Below, piece by piece: positions 42,544-54,390 of a DNA stretch of 64,000 nt. The number at the start of each line of letters is the position of its first letter. The stretch's first letter is position 1. Location of the stretch: NCBI GenBank assembly GCA_030512295.1, contig JAULSR010000001.1:5789001-5853000 (forward strand), in the 5' to 3' direction. Both the position numbers and the translations under genes were made by a program. Under the pieces are notes generated by a model. It worked only from the letters and a program-made list of their open reading frames with translations. It was not told the DNA's origin and did not search any database. The DNA comes from Bombardia bombarda. Taxonomy: Eukaryota > Ascomycota > Sordariomycetes > Sordariales > Lasiosphaeriaceae.

Positions 42544-42616
42544 GCCCGGCTAGCTCAATCGGTAGAGCGTGAGACTCTTAATCTCAAGGTTGTGGGTTCG
42601 ACCCCCACGTCGGGCT
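42544..42616 (+). tRNA. tRNA-Lys (CTT)
   Basis: A 73-base cloverleaf without intron: acceptor stem GCCCGGC pairs with GTCGGGC (one G-U pair), D-arm GCTCAATCGGTAGAGC, anticodon stem TGAGA/TCTCA with loop CTCTTAA (anticodon CTT), and T-arm GTGGGTTCGACCCCCAC. The discriminator base is T, as in yeast tRNA-Lys(CUU). A T-rich stretch follows about 25-60 bases downstream and could end Pol III transcription. Confidence 0.96.
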
Positions 42617-43008
42617 CAATTCCCGGCGGCAGTCCCACCAGTCCCTGGTTTATTTTTTATTTTTGTTTTTATTTTTGATGGTTTTGCATTCATCTGTAGT
42701 ATGACGTTGTGATGAGGTCCGAATCCTACCAGGTCCGTCCTTTTATGGAGCAGCACTTCGTTGTACGTCACAACTTGCCTAACAAACGTGGTATTAAAAG
42801 ATCTCCAAACAAAACCTCTCACCACCAAACCCATACACACCTCCTTTCCCTACATATCTTCAAATTCCTTCAAATCCCTTCCCTTCCCTACCCAAGTCCC
42901 TCCCTACCTCCCCTGATTCCCAACCAACCACAAATCCTTAAACCTCCCCCTCCCTCCCTCCCAACCAACACCCCCGGCGCCCCCGTCTCCACCATCGCCC
43001 CCTAATCT
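42617..43008. other. intergenic, pyrimidine-rich
   Basis: T-rich then C-rich sequence without a supported gene, between the tRNA and the broken end of the ABC-transporter relic. Confidence 0.5.
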
Positions 43009-44660
43009 CTATCCCCCCTTCAACGGCCACTCCGGCGGCGGCACCACATCCTCACCCTCGACGTTCTCAGACACACGACAATGACAGTGAGCAGCGCCAC
43101 TATGAGCTGAAGAATGAAACCCAGCCACCGCTGGATCATGGCGAGGAGGTACGCTGGTCGCTGCGAGGTGTCGAGGAGCTGACTGTTGCGATCAATGGCG
43201 TCGTGGACCCAGCCAAAAGCGCGGAATGTGGCAACCCCCCTGATGGTGTCGATGAAGTGAGAGCTGATCAGACACGAGTTAGCCAAACGAAATATCATCA
43301 AAGAGAAAAGCACCTGGGTAGGTAACATACTAAATCGGACTCTTCGCCTCAAGATCCAGCAGCCGCATCTGCCGCGACGTGCGAAGGCAGAACTTCTGAA
43401 TCCCAAACAGAATCACGACCAAGAACGGGTACGTGATAACAAGAAACGGCGAGGACGTGGCAATCACCGTCTTCAGCGTCTCGATGTGAAGCTTGGCACC
43501 AGAGATGGCGATCATCGAGTCAAAACAGACCAGACATATAAGATAGAGCGAAAGAAGCGTCGACACCTGAAACAGGGCATAGAGCCCGATATAAAACGAG
43601 TTGGAGTGTTTAGGATGGGCGGACACGACATCCTCAGACCAAAACTTCACTTCTCCACATCCTGAATGTCAAGACTATGAACGTATTTCTTGTTGGCCAT
43701 GAGCTCCTAAAAGATACCCTGCTCGACGAGACTGCCGTCAAACCCAAGCGCAACGATGTGATCTGCAGAGGGCAGGTGCCGGACAGAGTGTGTGCAGAGC
43801 ACAACAGTGGACTTTCTCTTCCGGCGCAGAATGCCCTCTGCAGAGAACACGCGCCGGAAAACCTGCTCTTCCGTGTCGGCGTCGAGGCCACTGAGAATAT
43901 CATCAAAAATAAGCAGCTGGGCATCGAGGTAAAGAGCCCTGGCCATCGACACTCTCTGCTTCCGCCCTCCACCTAGCGTGATGCCGCTGCTGCCGACATT
44001 TGTCAAGTCTCCTTGGGGTAGCAAAGACAAGTCCGCCCGAAGCACAGAGGCATCGATAACCTCATCGTAACGCGTTTGATCAAAGGGCGAAAAACCAATG
44101 ATGTTCTCTCGAATCGTAGTGTTGGACAAGTAAGGTGTTTGGTCACAGTAGCCCACCTTGCGGGAAAAGCTGGCATTGAGCAAAACGCGGCCTTGGGCAG
44201 TGGGCGTCTCGCCCAGCAGGGCTTTGCAGAGGGTTGACTTTCCCGACGCAACAGGCCCAACAATCATTGTAAGTTGCGAGGCTGGGATGGCGAGATCGAT
44301 GAGGTGCTTCATCTGGCCAATAACATTAGTCGTGAGCCCGACCCTCTTCTGTAATTATCTCCCATCCACAGCTTCTGCCTCGGCCCCGTGTACCGCGCCA
44401 AATACGACGAACAGCCGACACAGCACGCAACAACAATCAGGGGAGCAACAAAGGCCGCCCCAATCTGGCGAGAGAGCAGCCAGCACGCCAAGGCCACCTC
44501 ACCTCGATCGAGTTAGCCCAGAACTCGTGCAAGGGCAGAAAACCGCAGATGATGATGCGCTCAACATCGGCGCTCATCAGCGTAAGCGCCGCCGAGTCGT
44601 CGGCCGCGGACATGACCGCCTGCGTCGTCTTCTTGTACACGGCGCCAGCCAGCCGCTATC
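43009..44660 (-). pseudogene. ABC-C (MRP-type) transporter relic
   Basis: Reading the minus strand, pieces of a multidrug-resistance-type ABC transporter appear in order but in several frames. TMD1: VYKKTTQAVMSAADDSAALT, ALACWLLSRQIGAAF, RVGLTTNVIGQMKHL. The frame is lost after HEFWANSIE (5 extra bases), and the whole stretch from QMKHL to the first nucleotide-binding domain (about 200 residues in the family) is missing. NBD1 (44312-43707) is nearly intact: Walker A GPVASGKST, signature changed to LGGGRKQRV, Walker B LLIFDDILSGLD, H-loop CTHSV. Then parts of TMD2, another gap, and the pre-NBD2 linker ending PPPEWPLKGG and a stop at 43009. The N-terminus and NBD2 are absent. A functional transporter cannot be made. 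Confidence 0.88.
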
Positions 44661-45392
44661 CTTCCCTAGGTATGTAAGGTCTATGCTCTGGAACTAGTTA
44701 AGTGTCTTGTTGTGTCAAAGACAATGTCGGCGATCTTGGCACCTTGGACGGGTGTCTGATGGCGCGGTTGCGTCGCGTCAGGCATACGAAACTGGGTTGA
44801 TGCGCATGCCGCCTCGATTGGGTTGGCCTTGCAGTCGCAGTCCCGGCAGCTGCTGCACCAGAAGTGCACGTGACCAAGTGGAGGAGTCACATTCAGGTTA
44901 ATTATTTCCTTCTGATACGTAGTGATTCTCCACCAGGGTGACGGAAGCAGGAGGTGGTAAGAACAAGCAATGCCGTTGGCGCTTAGCGTTCCCAGCGGAT
45001 CCAAGTTCAAGCCCAGACTTTGGTTGGATTATTCGATGGAAGGGTTCAATTCAAAGTTCGTGTTGGGCAATCTAGGCTCGGCTTTAACGACTTGTTGCCG
45101 AAAGGGCTCGTCAACCCCAGGTTGGTGCAGATAAGAGAGGATGACAGAATATGAATAAAGAACGGAACGAGAGACATGAGGGCTTATCATTAGCTTTTGT
45201 CCCAAAGACTATAAAGTACGTAGGTGTACTATATGAACCACTGGGCCGCGATGTCAAGCTTTTTCTTTGGCTTGATGTGCCCAATTTCCACCTTTTCAGT
45301 CAACCTGTCTAATGCCAACTATGATAGTATCGGAGCTGTGGTTGCAAGCTTATGAGCTCGACGCCTGAATGTTCGATAGACTCCCCACAACC
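44661..45392. other. intergenic, possible decayed coding patch
   Basis: On the minus strand around 44905-44700 a frame with CSSCRDCDCK shows some coding-like codon use, but no start, splice or family could be supported. The rest holds nothing recognisable. Confidence 0.35.
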
Positions 45393-46321
45393 TCATTTCG
45401 GTTTCAGCGCATACATCCGGACAGGAAACAAGGAAACCGCAGCAGTACGAGGGAAGCCTCTCTGCAGTTCAGTCTGCACGAGGCGGTAATTCGCCTTCTC
45501 AAAAAGGCTTCGAAACTTGGGGTCGGCCCTGTCGCGTCAACCGCGTCAGCAGACAAATCCAAAACCCCGTTACAACCACAACCGCCATAACAACGCACCT
45601 TGTGACGCTGCTATCGACATCATCAAAGATGTCGTCATTGCCGTTGTTGTTGTTCTCCTTGATGACGACGACACCATTCGGCTTCAGCACCTTCTTGCAT
45701 CTTTCCAAAAAGGCAACTACGTTGTCGTCGTTCAGGTGGCCGATGCACCACTGCACCCAGATCAGGTCGTAGTCGACTCCCTCGACGGGCTGCCACGCCT
45801 CGAGACCAGATGTGTAGATGTTTCTCACTCCGCTCTTCTCGCGCAGGCCGGCTGTGAACTTGGCCACGGGCTCGACCACGTCGACGTGTTGGGCGACGTC
45901 CGTGAGAAGACCCTCGGTGATCCTTCCGATGCTGTTGTTCACACAGGGGGCAATAGTGTTAGTGGTTCCGTGCGCCTCATTCAGAAATAAAGGCGTGTAA
46001 TGATTGGATATTTTTTTCAAACTTCAGTTATGCAGAACGAATCAAAAGGCAAAAATGACTTCAGTAGAGTGGTGGTGTATCTCACCCAGCACCGCCCTCG
46101 AGGGCGCTGGCTACTGTGCGCAGGTCTTTTCTGGCGCCAATGCCCAGCTTGGCCAGGAAGTTGCGCGACCCTTGCAGGTCGACCTTGCTGATGTGGGCAA
46201 AGCCGCCGAGCATGCCATTGACGTCGGCCTCGATGCCCTCCCAGTATTTGCGTCCATCCTCGGGATTAATGAGAACATTGGGGTCCTCCGATCCTTGGGC
46301 TTGTTCTGATGGGTTACTCAT
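45393..46321 (-). CDS. protein alpha-N-terminal methyltransferase (NTM1 type)
   Basis: Three exons on the minus strand, 46321-46086, 45931-45599 and 45528-45393, give 234 residues. The N-terminal part reads GRKYWEGIEADVNGMLGGFA then HISKVDLQGSRNFL, the substrate-recognition region of NTM1 proteins. The AdoMet motif GGAGIGRITEGLL spans intron 1. Next come DVVEPVAKF, YDLIWVQWCIGHLNDDNVV and GVVVIKEN, and the last exon supplies RLVQTELQRGFPR and PVRMYALKPK. The family (yeast TAE1, human NTMT1; PF05891) methylates the exposed N-terminal amine of proteins starting X-Pro-Lys/Arg after Met removal, including ribosomal proteins. Length and all motifs are complete, so it is probably functional. Confidence 0.94.
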
Positions 46322-47054
46322 GTTAGGATATAATTTTGATGATATTCGTGCTTCGTGTTGTTATTGTTGTTGGGGTTGAAATTAAGCTGGCTTGGATGTC
46401 GCACATGAAAATTGCAACTCCTGCTAGCTAGTGTAGCTGCAGCTGTGACAGTTGAGACGGGCCCACCTCGCTGGCTGGCGCGCACCGTGCGGAGACGGGA
46501 CTTGTGGTTTACGCGCTGAAACTTGGGCTTCCAGCTCGCGAAAACGCGGATAATAAATGCGCCGGGGCTTTATTATGGGATTTAACCTATTACGGATAGC
46601 TTACAGCAGCATGGAGCAATAAGTCCGGCAACAGCCCCATTATCGCCATTGTTGCCAAACTTTTTGGCCTTTTTCGGCTCGCACCTTCCACCTTCCGCAG
46701 TCTGCTGCTCCAAGTACCACCAATAGTCCCGTTGTTAGTGGAGTTTATTTTCTTCACCTTAAATTTCTAAGGGGGAACTCGTCTAATAACAGATCTCCTA
46801 GGGCGGGTAATACAATGACTAACTGTTCCGTTCGAATGGCTTTCTGTAAACCTGGACCCACCTGGCCCTATAGTTACACAGGGTGGGCCACTCCCCCACA
46901 AGGGATCCAGGTTCATTTTCCTACCTGCACACAGCCGCCCGAGATAGCTTTGCCCTGGATCCTTCCGGGGGACATGAATCCATCACGGCAGATCGCTCTC
47001 CATGGCCATACTTTCTCGTTCAATTTCTCCTCGGATTCCACTTTCCCCCCCTCC
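46322..47054. other. intergenic, no gene seen
   Basis: Contains the promoter of the NTM1-type gene and the region 3' of the kinase remnant. No gene supported. Confidence 0.5.
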
Positions 47055-48431
47055 TCAAAGCCTAAACCACGCATGCTCCAGCACCTCCCGCGCGCTGATA
47101 CGACGTGTCGGATCAAAAACCAACAGCTTCCCCAAAAGATCCGCAATTACCTCCCACTCCTTCCTCTTCTCCCTCTCACTCTCAACCACAATACCCTCCC
47201 GTTCAGAAAACCTTGGCCGCGGCATAACAGCGAGCTTCTCCAGAATTGACCTCGCTCTCGGCGCGCCACACTCACCACTCTACGCCCCTCTTCCCCCTGC
47301 TCTCCCCCTTGACCAGCTCCTCCTGTACCACCACACCTACCGCCCTCCCCTCCTTATCCGTCCTACCATAGCTCCAGCAGCGGGCTAAGCATCTCCACCA
47401 CAGCCTCGAGATACTCATTATCCCCATCATCAAACAAATTAAACAGCCTCTCGCCCGTGCGCATCTCAAAGAGCGTATACCCAAGCGCCCAGAGGTCGGC
47501 GCCGAAGCCGCCGGTTGTTTTGTCGAGCATCAGCTCGGGCGCGCGGTAGGGGCCGGGTATGCCGAGGTCGGAGGGGGGTTGTGTGGGGGTGTATGACTCG
47601 CCGAGATCTATGAGGCAGGGCTTGGGCAGGACTGTTGTGATGCTGACGTCTTCCCATCTGATGGGGTAGACGAGATATTGCGGTGCTGTGTGGAGGTTAT
47701 GGCCTGGCTCTTCGTTGGATGTAGCGGGGTTTCGGACTGGCTGGCCCAGGATGCGTAGGACCTCGTCTTCTGGACGGCCGTCGAGGCTGATGATGTGTTG
47801 CAGGATGTTGTTTGGCGTGAGATCGCCGTGACATATCCCGTTGCTGTGGAGGAGGTCGACTGCCTTGACGACTTCGCGGCAGAGGTCTCTCGTGATCTTT
47901 GCTGCTGCTTCTTGATGGGGAGAGTGGTGCTTGATGAACAGTCCGTGGGAGGCACTGGGGTCGAGGACGGGGAAGACCAGACAGAGATGGGTGCCGTTTG
48001 GCCCGTCGTGGATGGATGATGAAGTGGTCCAGTGGGAGGCTGACGAGGTCGGTGATGTTGCCCGACTTGTAATTCTCTTTGAGTTTGGCTGCCATCCGGA
48101 GCTCTGGGCAGTCATCAGTCGACATGTCTGCCATGAGGGCCTTTACGGCGACGTACTTTAGCCCCTCCGCCGCTGTGTCACAACAGAGCCATACGTTGGC
48201 GAAGCCGCCGCTGCCGAGCTTGTGGATGACGCGATATCTGTAGTCAGTACCAAGGAAATCGCCGAAGTAGACAGGATAGTGACCGCCAGCCTCGTAATCG
48301 TAGATCTTGTCAAGGCCAAATGGAGCCAGTTCAAGGCGAAGACCGTTGGACTGGTAATCCCTCAGGTCTTTAGCGAACATGGTTGATGCAGACTTGGGAG
48401 AGCCGCCAGCGGTAGAGGATGGTGTGGACAT
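47055..48431 (-). pseudogene. SRPK-like protein kinase with frameshifts
   Basis: From the ATG at 48431 the frame gives YDYEAGGHYPVYFGDFLGTD, YRVIHKLGSGGFANVWL and VAVKALMADMS (Gly loop and ATP-binding Lys of SR-protein-kinase-like enzymes) up to LPLDHFIIH near 48020. One extra base there shifts the frame to DGPNGTHLCLVFPVLDPSAS, then GICHGDLTPNNIL (catalytic loop, HGD), CLIDLGES (DFG position) and DLWALGYTLFEM, ending at a TAG at 47363. A third frame continues over that TAG, and a fourth gives the kinase C-lobe end LLGKLLVFDPTRRISARE and VLEHAWFRL to the stop at 47055. Each shift equals one extra base. Either a recent pseudogene or repeated sequence error; no intron explains the shifts. Confidence 0.8.
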
Positions 48432-48742
48432 GATGACGTTCTAGTTGATGATCCAAACGTGCTATACTTTAACCAGGATATTTGTTTTACTGGTATCCCA
48501 GAGGGCGAGGAAGAGGAAGAGTCACGCCGTGATGTCAAGAGGTCACTGTGCCACTCCTGTGACAACCAACATGCCCCTAACCAGGTCAACCCTAACCCTC
48601 CTCATACAAATCCCTTGTCACAAAAGGGGATTCAGGGGTAAATGCAAATTACCTGACTGAGGCCACTGAACTGAAGCAGATGGCAAACGACTGTTTTGGT
48701 GATACCATAAGCACCAAAAAAACCCAGATACATAAGCTAATC
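48432..48742. other. intergenic, no gene seen
   Basis: Short spacer between the kinase start and the 3' end of the SDR gene. Nothing recognisable. Confidence 0.5.
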
Positions 48743-49800
48743 TCAAGCCCTCACCATCATGGCCTCGCCACAAACCCCATCACACCCCCCCCCCTCCCCT
48801 GCCTCCTCAGCAACCGGATTCCTCGAATCCGTAGCCGCCTGCTGCCGACGCGTCAGCTCCGTATTCCTAACCCCAAGCCACTGCGGCCGCAATGACGCCA
48901 GCGGACGCTCAATCTCAGTGTACTGATCACCCATAACCAGAATGGTACGGCCATTCCAACGTGTCGGCGCTGCGCTCAGACTGACGGTCTCGCTTCCATA
49001 CGCCTCAACAGGCACCGGCTGCATCGCCACGGCGGAATAGACAATGGCAAGGCCAACTTGATGCGCCGTGGTCAGTGGCACACCGGCGGCGGTGATGGTG
49101 GACGCGATCGAGTCTGTCATCATGCCGGTGAGCGTTGGTCCGGGGGCGACCATGTTGATGGTGATGTCGTCGTGGCGGACTAGGGAGCGCAGGGCGCGCA
49201 TGAAGCCGAGGAGCTGGAAGTAGTTGGGCAGGACATGTTAGAGACAGAGTTGGTTGGGCTATGCAAGAGGGTATGTCTGGATGGATAGCTCACGCCCGCC
49301 TTGGATGCACCATACAGAGGCAACCACTGCTCCGGCGCGTAGCCAATGGCGCTCCCCGTAATGACGATACTCCCCGGCTGTCCGCGCCGTCGAAAGCCGG
49401 AAAGCGCCAGCTTGGCGACGTTTATGGTAGCGCGCAGGTTGACGTCGAAAACCCGATAATCAGGCTCCATCAGGTGGCCCGTTGCTTCATCAAAGGTATC
49501 GGCGAGAAAGTCTGGCTGCCCTGTGATGCCCGCGTTGGGCACAACAATGTCGACGTCTCCGGCATACTGAAATGCTTCGTTGAGCCTCTTCCAGTCTGTA
49601 ACATCGCAATGACGGTATTCAGTCTTTTTGTCGTCGTAGTCGCTGGACGGCGGGTCGAGGTCCAGGTTGAGCACCGAGGCGCCCTTTTGAGCAAAGATTT
49701 GTGCTGCGGCCTGTCCGATGCCTGAAGATGCGCCGGTGACGATTACTCGCCTGCCGGCTAGGTTGGGGATGTCTTCTAGAGTGAAGTGAATGGAAGTCAT
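48743..49800 (-). CDS. short-chain dehydrogenase/reductase (SDR)
   Basis: Two exons on the minus strand, 49800-49294 and 49213-48743, give 325 residues. The start at 49800 is chosen; an in-frame ATG at 49839 would add 13 residues. Motifs of classical SDRs: VTGASSGIG at residues 21-29, HCDVTDWKRL, NAGITG, a Ser in IVITGSAIGY, and the catalytic YGASK (Tyr163, Lys167) just before the intron; after it, INMVAPGPTLTGMM. The last 60 residues are an unusual Gly/Glu/Asn-rich tail. It should be an NAD(P)-dependent oxidoreductase of unknown substrate. Its start faces the P450 at 50423 across a 622-base shared upstream region, suggesting co-regulation. Confidence 0.92.
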
Positions 49801-50422
49801 GTTTTTCGAATGAAAGAAGACGATGCTGGGATCGATCATCTGGCGTGAGATGGAAGCTGGGGTAATCCTGACATCAGCGCTGGTTTTAGTATATGTGCAA
49901 CCAGTGTGGATGCCAATGATATCGTAATCTTGGAGATGTGCATGTTAGAATGAATGCAGGTAATATTCGAGCCATAGGGCAGCGTATTAGTCTGGCAGTT
50001 GTGTAACCAAAACGGTGGTTCACTCGCGTTTATTGTCTTGGCATTGATGACTGGAACTGGGTCCAACTTTTACAAGCACTTGTCCTATTCTTTTGAGGCT
50101 CCAGGCTCCTCCATCCTGCAAGTTGACGTCGGTTCTTTCCCTCCGTGGATTTGGTACAGTACGGAATCTCCCCAAAACAGGCTAGCGGGTAGCGGTAGGT
50201 AGCTGTGGAAGCTGTAAAAGTAACCAATCCTTCTTCGCCCTCGGCGCTGAGTATTTCCAAATGGGGCTTCCCGAATGGGATAGGGTGTGCCGCTGACAAA
50301 TCTAGGCAGTATTTGCGTCCATTATTAGAAAATCAGGGAAAATTCACTGAATCATTCTGAACATTCAGATATTCATCTATCACCTGTTTGACCTTATATT
50401 TTGGTCATACTGGTTGTGAAAT
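49801..50422. promoter_or_regulatory. divergent promoter region of SDR and P450
   Basis: The only DNA between two start codons pointing away from each other. No defined TATA or binding site is convincing. The arrangement suggests shared regulation, possibly by the Zn2Cys6 protein at 54391, but this is inference. Confidence 0.4.
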
Positions 50423-52669
50423 ATGGAGTCCTCTCGCGTCCTCAGCTCCAGTTGGGGCACTCGGGAGCTGATGGCCACAAATTTTAAGGACCTGGCGCTC
50501 ACCTGGTCCGTTTCCACCACAATCTCGGTTGTAAGACTCCCATTACTTTACATCCAACTTTCTTTCCAAAATATCACTAGCGCTGACTACAAATATTGAA
50601 GGTTATCTTGTACGCCTTGACATCGGCCATTTACAATCTTTATTTCCACAAACTATCCAGATTCCCTGGGCCGCTACTCGCCCGATCATCGCTGGTAAGC
50701 TCCCCCCCCTAACGGTCTGCAGCCTTCAATCTCACTTATACATGCACACGCCGTCAGATATGGCGTATATACCATTCCCAACGCGGTCTGTACCACCACA
50801 GCATCCAAGATGCACATCGTAAATACGGTAAGTGTTATCACCTGTACGTACTGGTACCACAAAACCCCCACTAACTAAACCCCCCACCACTCACCACCAG
50901 GCCCCGTCGTCCGCCTCTCACCCAATGAACTCTCCTTCGCCACCGTCGAGTCCTGGAAGGCCATCTACGGCCACCGCGGCGCGGGCCAGCCCACGCCCGT
51001 CAAGAGCGAGTTCTACGACATCTACGGCGCCGGCTTCAAGTCCCTCTGCGTCGGCAGCGAGCGCAACCCGCAGAAGCACTCCCAGATGCGCAAGATGCTC
51101 TCGAGCGCCTTCTCCACCAAAGTGCTGCTCGAGCAGGAGGAGATCATCACCAAGGCCGTCGACGAGTTCGTCGACCGGCTCGGCCGTGATGGCGCCAGGG
51201 CTGGCGGCATGAACATGACCAAGTGGTACGAGATGGTTTCGTTTGACACGCTGGGCGAGATGGCTTTTGGCGAGTCGTTTCACAGTGTTGAGAATGGTCA
51301 GTACTGGTGTTTCGGTATCATCAATTAAGTAAGCCTGAAAGATACGAGTCTGACATGCAGGGTGATGATAGGAGAGCCGCACAGCTGGGCCGAGCTGATT
51401 GTCAACCATCTGTACTTTGTCACGCTCATTGACAACCTGCGGCGGCTGCCGTTTGTGGTCACGTTGGCCAAGCTGCTGTTTCCATCGACGCTGGCTGTGC
51501 AGAATAAGAATTCTCAGTACAGTCGACGCAAAGTTGAGGAGTGAGTGCTTACTTGTCTCTCTTGTTCAAAGCACACTTATCGAACTACTACTGACCGTAC
51601 GACACCACGTCACAGACGTCTCGCCAAGAAATCAGACCGCAACGACTTTTTGACCACCGTCGTCCGCAGCTACGAGGCCGGCAACGTGGGCAAAGAGGAG
51701 ATGACAGCCCACGTGTCGACATTAGCGTAAGTGGCCAGGACATGTATCATACAGTGTATAAGAATAACCTAACCGTCAGGTGAAAATAGCATCGCGGGTG
51801 GCGAAACCACAGCCACCTTCCTCGCGGCCGCAACCTACTACCTCCTCGTCAACCCCACCACCCTGCAAAAGCTCCAGCGTGAGATCCGAGACAGGTTCCC
51901 ATCCTACGACGAGATCGACTCCACCGCGGCGCGTCAGCTACCCTACCTGCAGGCGGTCATCAGCGAGGGCTTGCGCATCTACGCCCCTGGGTCCGTGGGG
52001 TTCCCCCGGATATCAACGGGCATGAAGGTTGGGGACTATTTTGTGCCTGCCGGGGTATGTATCTTGTCTCCCTCTTGTTGTTGTCAAGTCCGGATCATTC
52101 CCGGGATTGTGTGTGCTTGTTGGTCAGATGGAACTGGTTTTGGAGAGTTTCCAGCACTAGACTAATCCATGGGACCATACATAGGCCGAGATCTCGACGC
52201 ACGCCTGGACCGTCACGCACAGCGACGAGTACTTTGCCGATCCGTATGCCTTCAAGCCCGAGCGGTGGCTGGATCCCGCCTCGACCGATGTCAAGGAGGC
52301 GAGCCAGCCGTTTTCGCTGGGAGCACGGGGCTGTTTGGGGCAGAAGTGGGTTTCTTCTCTTCCTCCCTGCACTGATCTACTCTGGTTTATCGCGTCTGCA
52401 CCCCAAAGCCCAATCCACTTGCCAAGAGCTGTCAAGCCTTTTAGAGAATGCTTGGCACTGGGAATATGGCACTTACTTATCTTACTGACCACGCTTTTCT
52501 TATCTGCAGCTTTGCCTACATGGAGATCAACCTGATTCTGGCAAAATTGTTTTGGAAGTACGACCTGGAGCTGGTGGATCCTAAGCTGGACTGGGAGGGA
52601 CAGAGCACACAGCATGTCATGTGGCGGAAGCCCGATCTCATGGTGCGTTTTAGGGAGAGACGGTCGTAG
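50423..52669 (+). CDS. cytochrome P450 (isotrichodermin hydroxylase-like group)
   Basis: Nine exons: 50423-50530, 50602-50694, 50758-50827, 50901-51296, 51372-51540, 51616-51726, 51790-52054, 52185-52345, 52510-52669, giving 510 residues. Exon 5 must begin at 51372, giving SVENGEPHSWAELIVNHLYF; the nearer AG at 51360 would create a stop. An N-terminal hydrophobic anchor precedes the hinge LSRFPGPLLA. Motifs: WRIYHSQRGLYHHSIQDAHR, I-helix AGGETTATF near 317, SEGLR (ExxR) near 373, PERWLDPAS, and the haem loop FSLGARGCLG with the Cys ligand near 453. Layout resembles CYP65/TRI11-type fungal monooxygenases. Likely a tailoring hydroxylase; it forms a divergent pair with the SDR. Confidence 0.94.
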
Positions 52670-54390
52670 GTGCGGTATATCTTTGCTGGGTTGGTTTCAG
52701 GATATCAACTTGGTAGGTATTGTTGAGGTGTTCTGTGATGATGAAGCGGTGCTTGGTTGGGTACAATAATAGTCAATAAGTCTACTGACACCCAGTTCGT
52801 GGGGGAAAGGTGGGAGTGTTGGCAGACTTATTGACCAATGCTGTAGCTGAAGATGGAAGCACATGAAACTGGGGATATTCATCCGTACCTACTACTTGAG
52901 ATATCCAACTATCTGAGAATGCTATCCACGGCTAGATAGTGGCAGTGTACACTGCTCAGCATCAGTAAGAACCGATATCGGGGTCCTCGAAGTCTGTATC
53001 TCTTGATTAGTGGTCATTGGACAATCGATATCCCACATCACATCGGTGCATGCACGACTAACACATCCCTAATACACTCCAAGCCTCGAGATAGCGAGTC
53101 GCGAGATGGCGCGGTCAAATACCCGGAGTTTCTGAGTAATTGTTTACATCAGAATCCTAAATCCCATATTACTAGTGTATGTCACCAGACGTTTATGGTT
53201 ACACAGTCGCTACTAGTCCAGAGCAACTAACTATACGCGCATCATGTGTGTTGTACGAACTTTGTAACGTGTGTTTTGCTCGGCGGCTTTGAGTTCCGAT
53301 GTGCATTCTCTTCTAGAATACCCACTGCCCCCAGAGCTTGCCAATAGTTTCTCAGTCGGGAAGCTCAAAACTGCTGCCAGTGTGGTATCCCGTATAACCG
53401 CTGCAGTACCTTGCATTTGTGGCGGTCTATAGATGCGTTCTCTGTGGAGAGTCTATTGGCCGATACGCGCGTAGTTCCCTGTAGGTGACATGCCGATATG
53501 GCCCCGAGCGCAGACCATCCCGATTGAATACGCACCCCGGAATGCATGAATACGCACGTCTATACGCACTGTTTTTGATGGTGGGGAACACTGAATGTGA
53601 AGTACGTAGGCGTGAAACTTGACTCAACGTGGATTTGACGTGGGTATAAATCATTGCCAAGTCCAGCCTCTTGCCATGTCTGACATTCATGTCTTCTGAT
53701 ACAATAGGTCTCAAAAGTATCGGATATGGTCAGGGATACCAGCGCCCCTGCGGGACCAGCGGGATGTGGGATGCATACACGTCAACTACGGGCCGTAGTG
53801 CTGATAACACTACCGTCCATGTCGGGTCCCTCATCCTTGTCCATGCTTCTCGGTATCGAGATGGGCTACCCGCATGGAACTATGTGCCGTACTCGTACCC
53901 CCTAGAACTATACGCCCATAAATCGGCAAATAGAGGTCTTGTTACCGCCAAGCCAAGATATTGCTGGGCCAGCCATGTGTATACCACAGGGACAAAGGTA
54001 CCAAGTGACTCACTTTTTGGTTGGCCCCAAGACCAAAAGCTTGTTTTCCTTGCCCGACTACGGACGGAGTTAATACAACAAAACACCGAGATCAAAGATA
54101 CGGTGTACCTCGTGCATATCTGATCAACTAGCGATTTAGGTCCTTAGCTAATCCCTATGCAAAGATCTAAAGATCTTACTACCATCACACCATCCGTGCT
54201 GTATGCTGTCGTCACCGGCAGGGCGTGAGCATGAGCTTGGGGATAACATAAAAAACATTACGACTGCACTCTTTTCCCATAGCTGCCTGGCTGCACAGTC
54301 ACCCGCCAAAAAGGTCATATTTCCACTTTTGGCATTTCTTGATCTGTCATTCGAGAAAGAAAATATTTCACATCCCAGGTCAACTGCAAG
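52670..54390. other. intergenic with one MITE copy
   Basis: Besides the 80-bp element at 52764-52843, the region holds a 150-residue open frame at 53671-54123 without family motif or codon bias; I do not call it a gene. Base composition is lower in GC than the flanking genes. Confidence 0.45.
52764..52843. mobile_element. MITE-like element with TA duplication, copy 3 (80 bp)
   Basis: Left end CAATAATAGTCAATAAGTCT, right end the inverted counterpart ending GACTTATTGACCAATGCTG, flanked by TA at 52762-52763 and 52844-52845. The ends match those at 2856 and 6581 through the shared GTCAATAAGTCT core, but almost the whole interior, including the CAACTATCC units, is missing. Confidence 0.7.

Noticed and set aside
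53671..54123. 150-codon open frame
   Set aside because: No codon bias, signal, domain or splice support, in a low-GC intergenic stretch; kept as non-coding.
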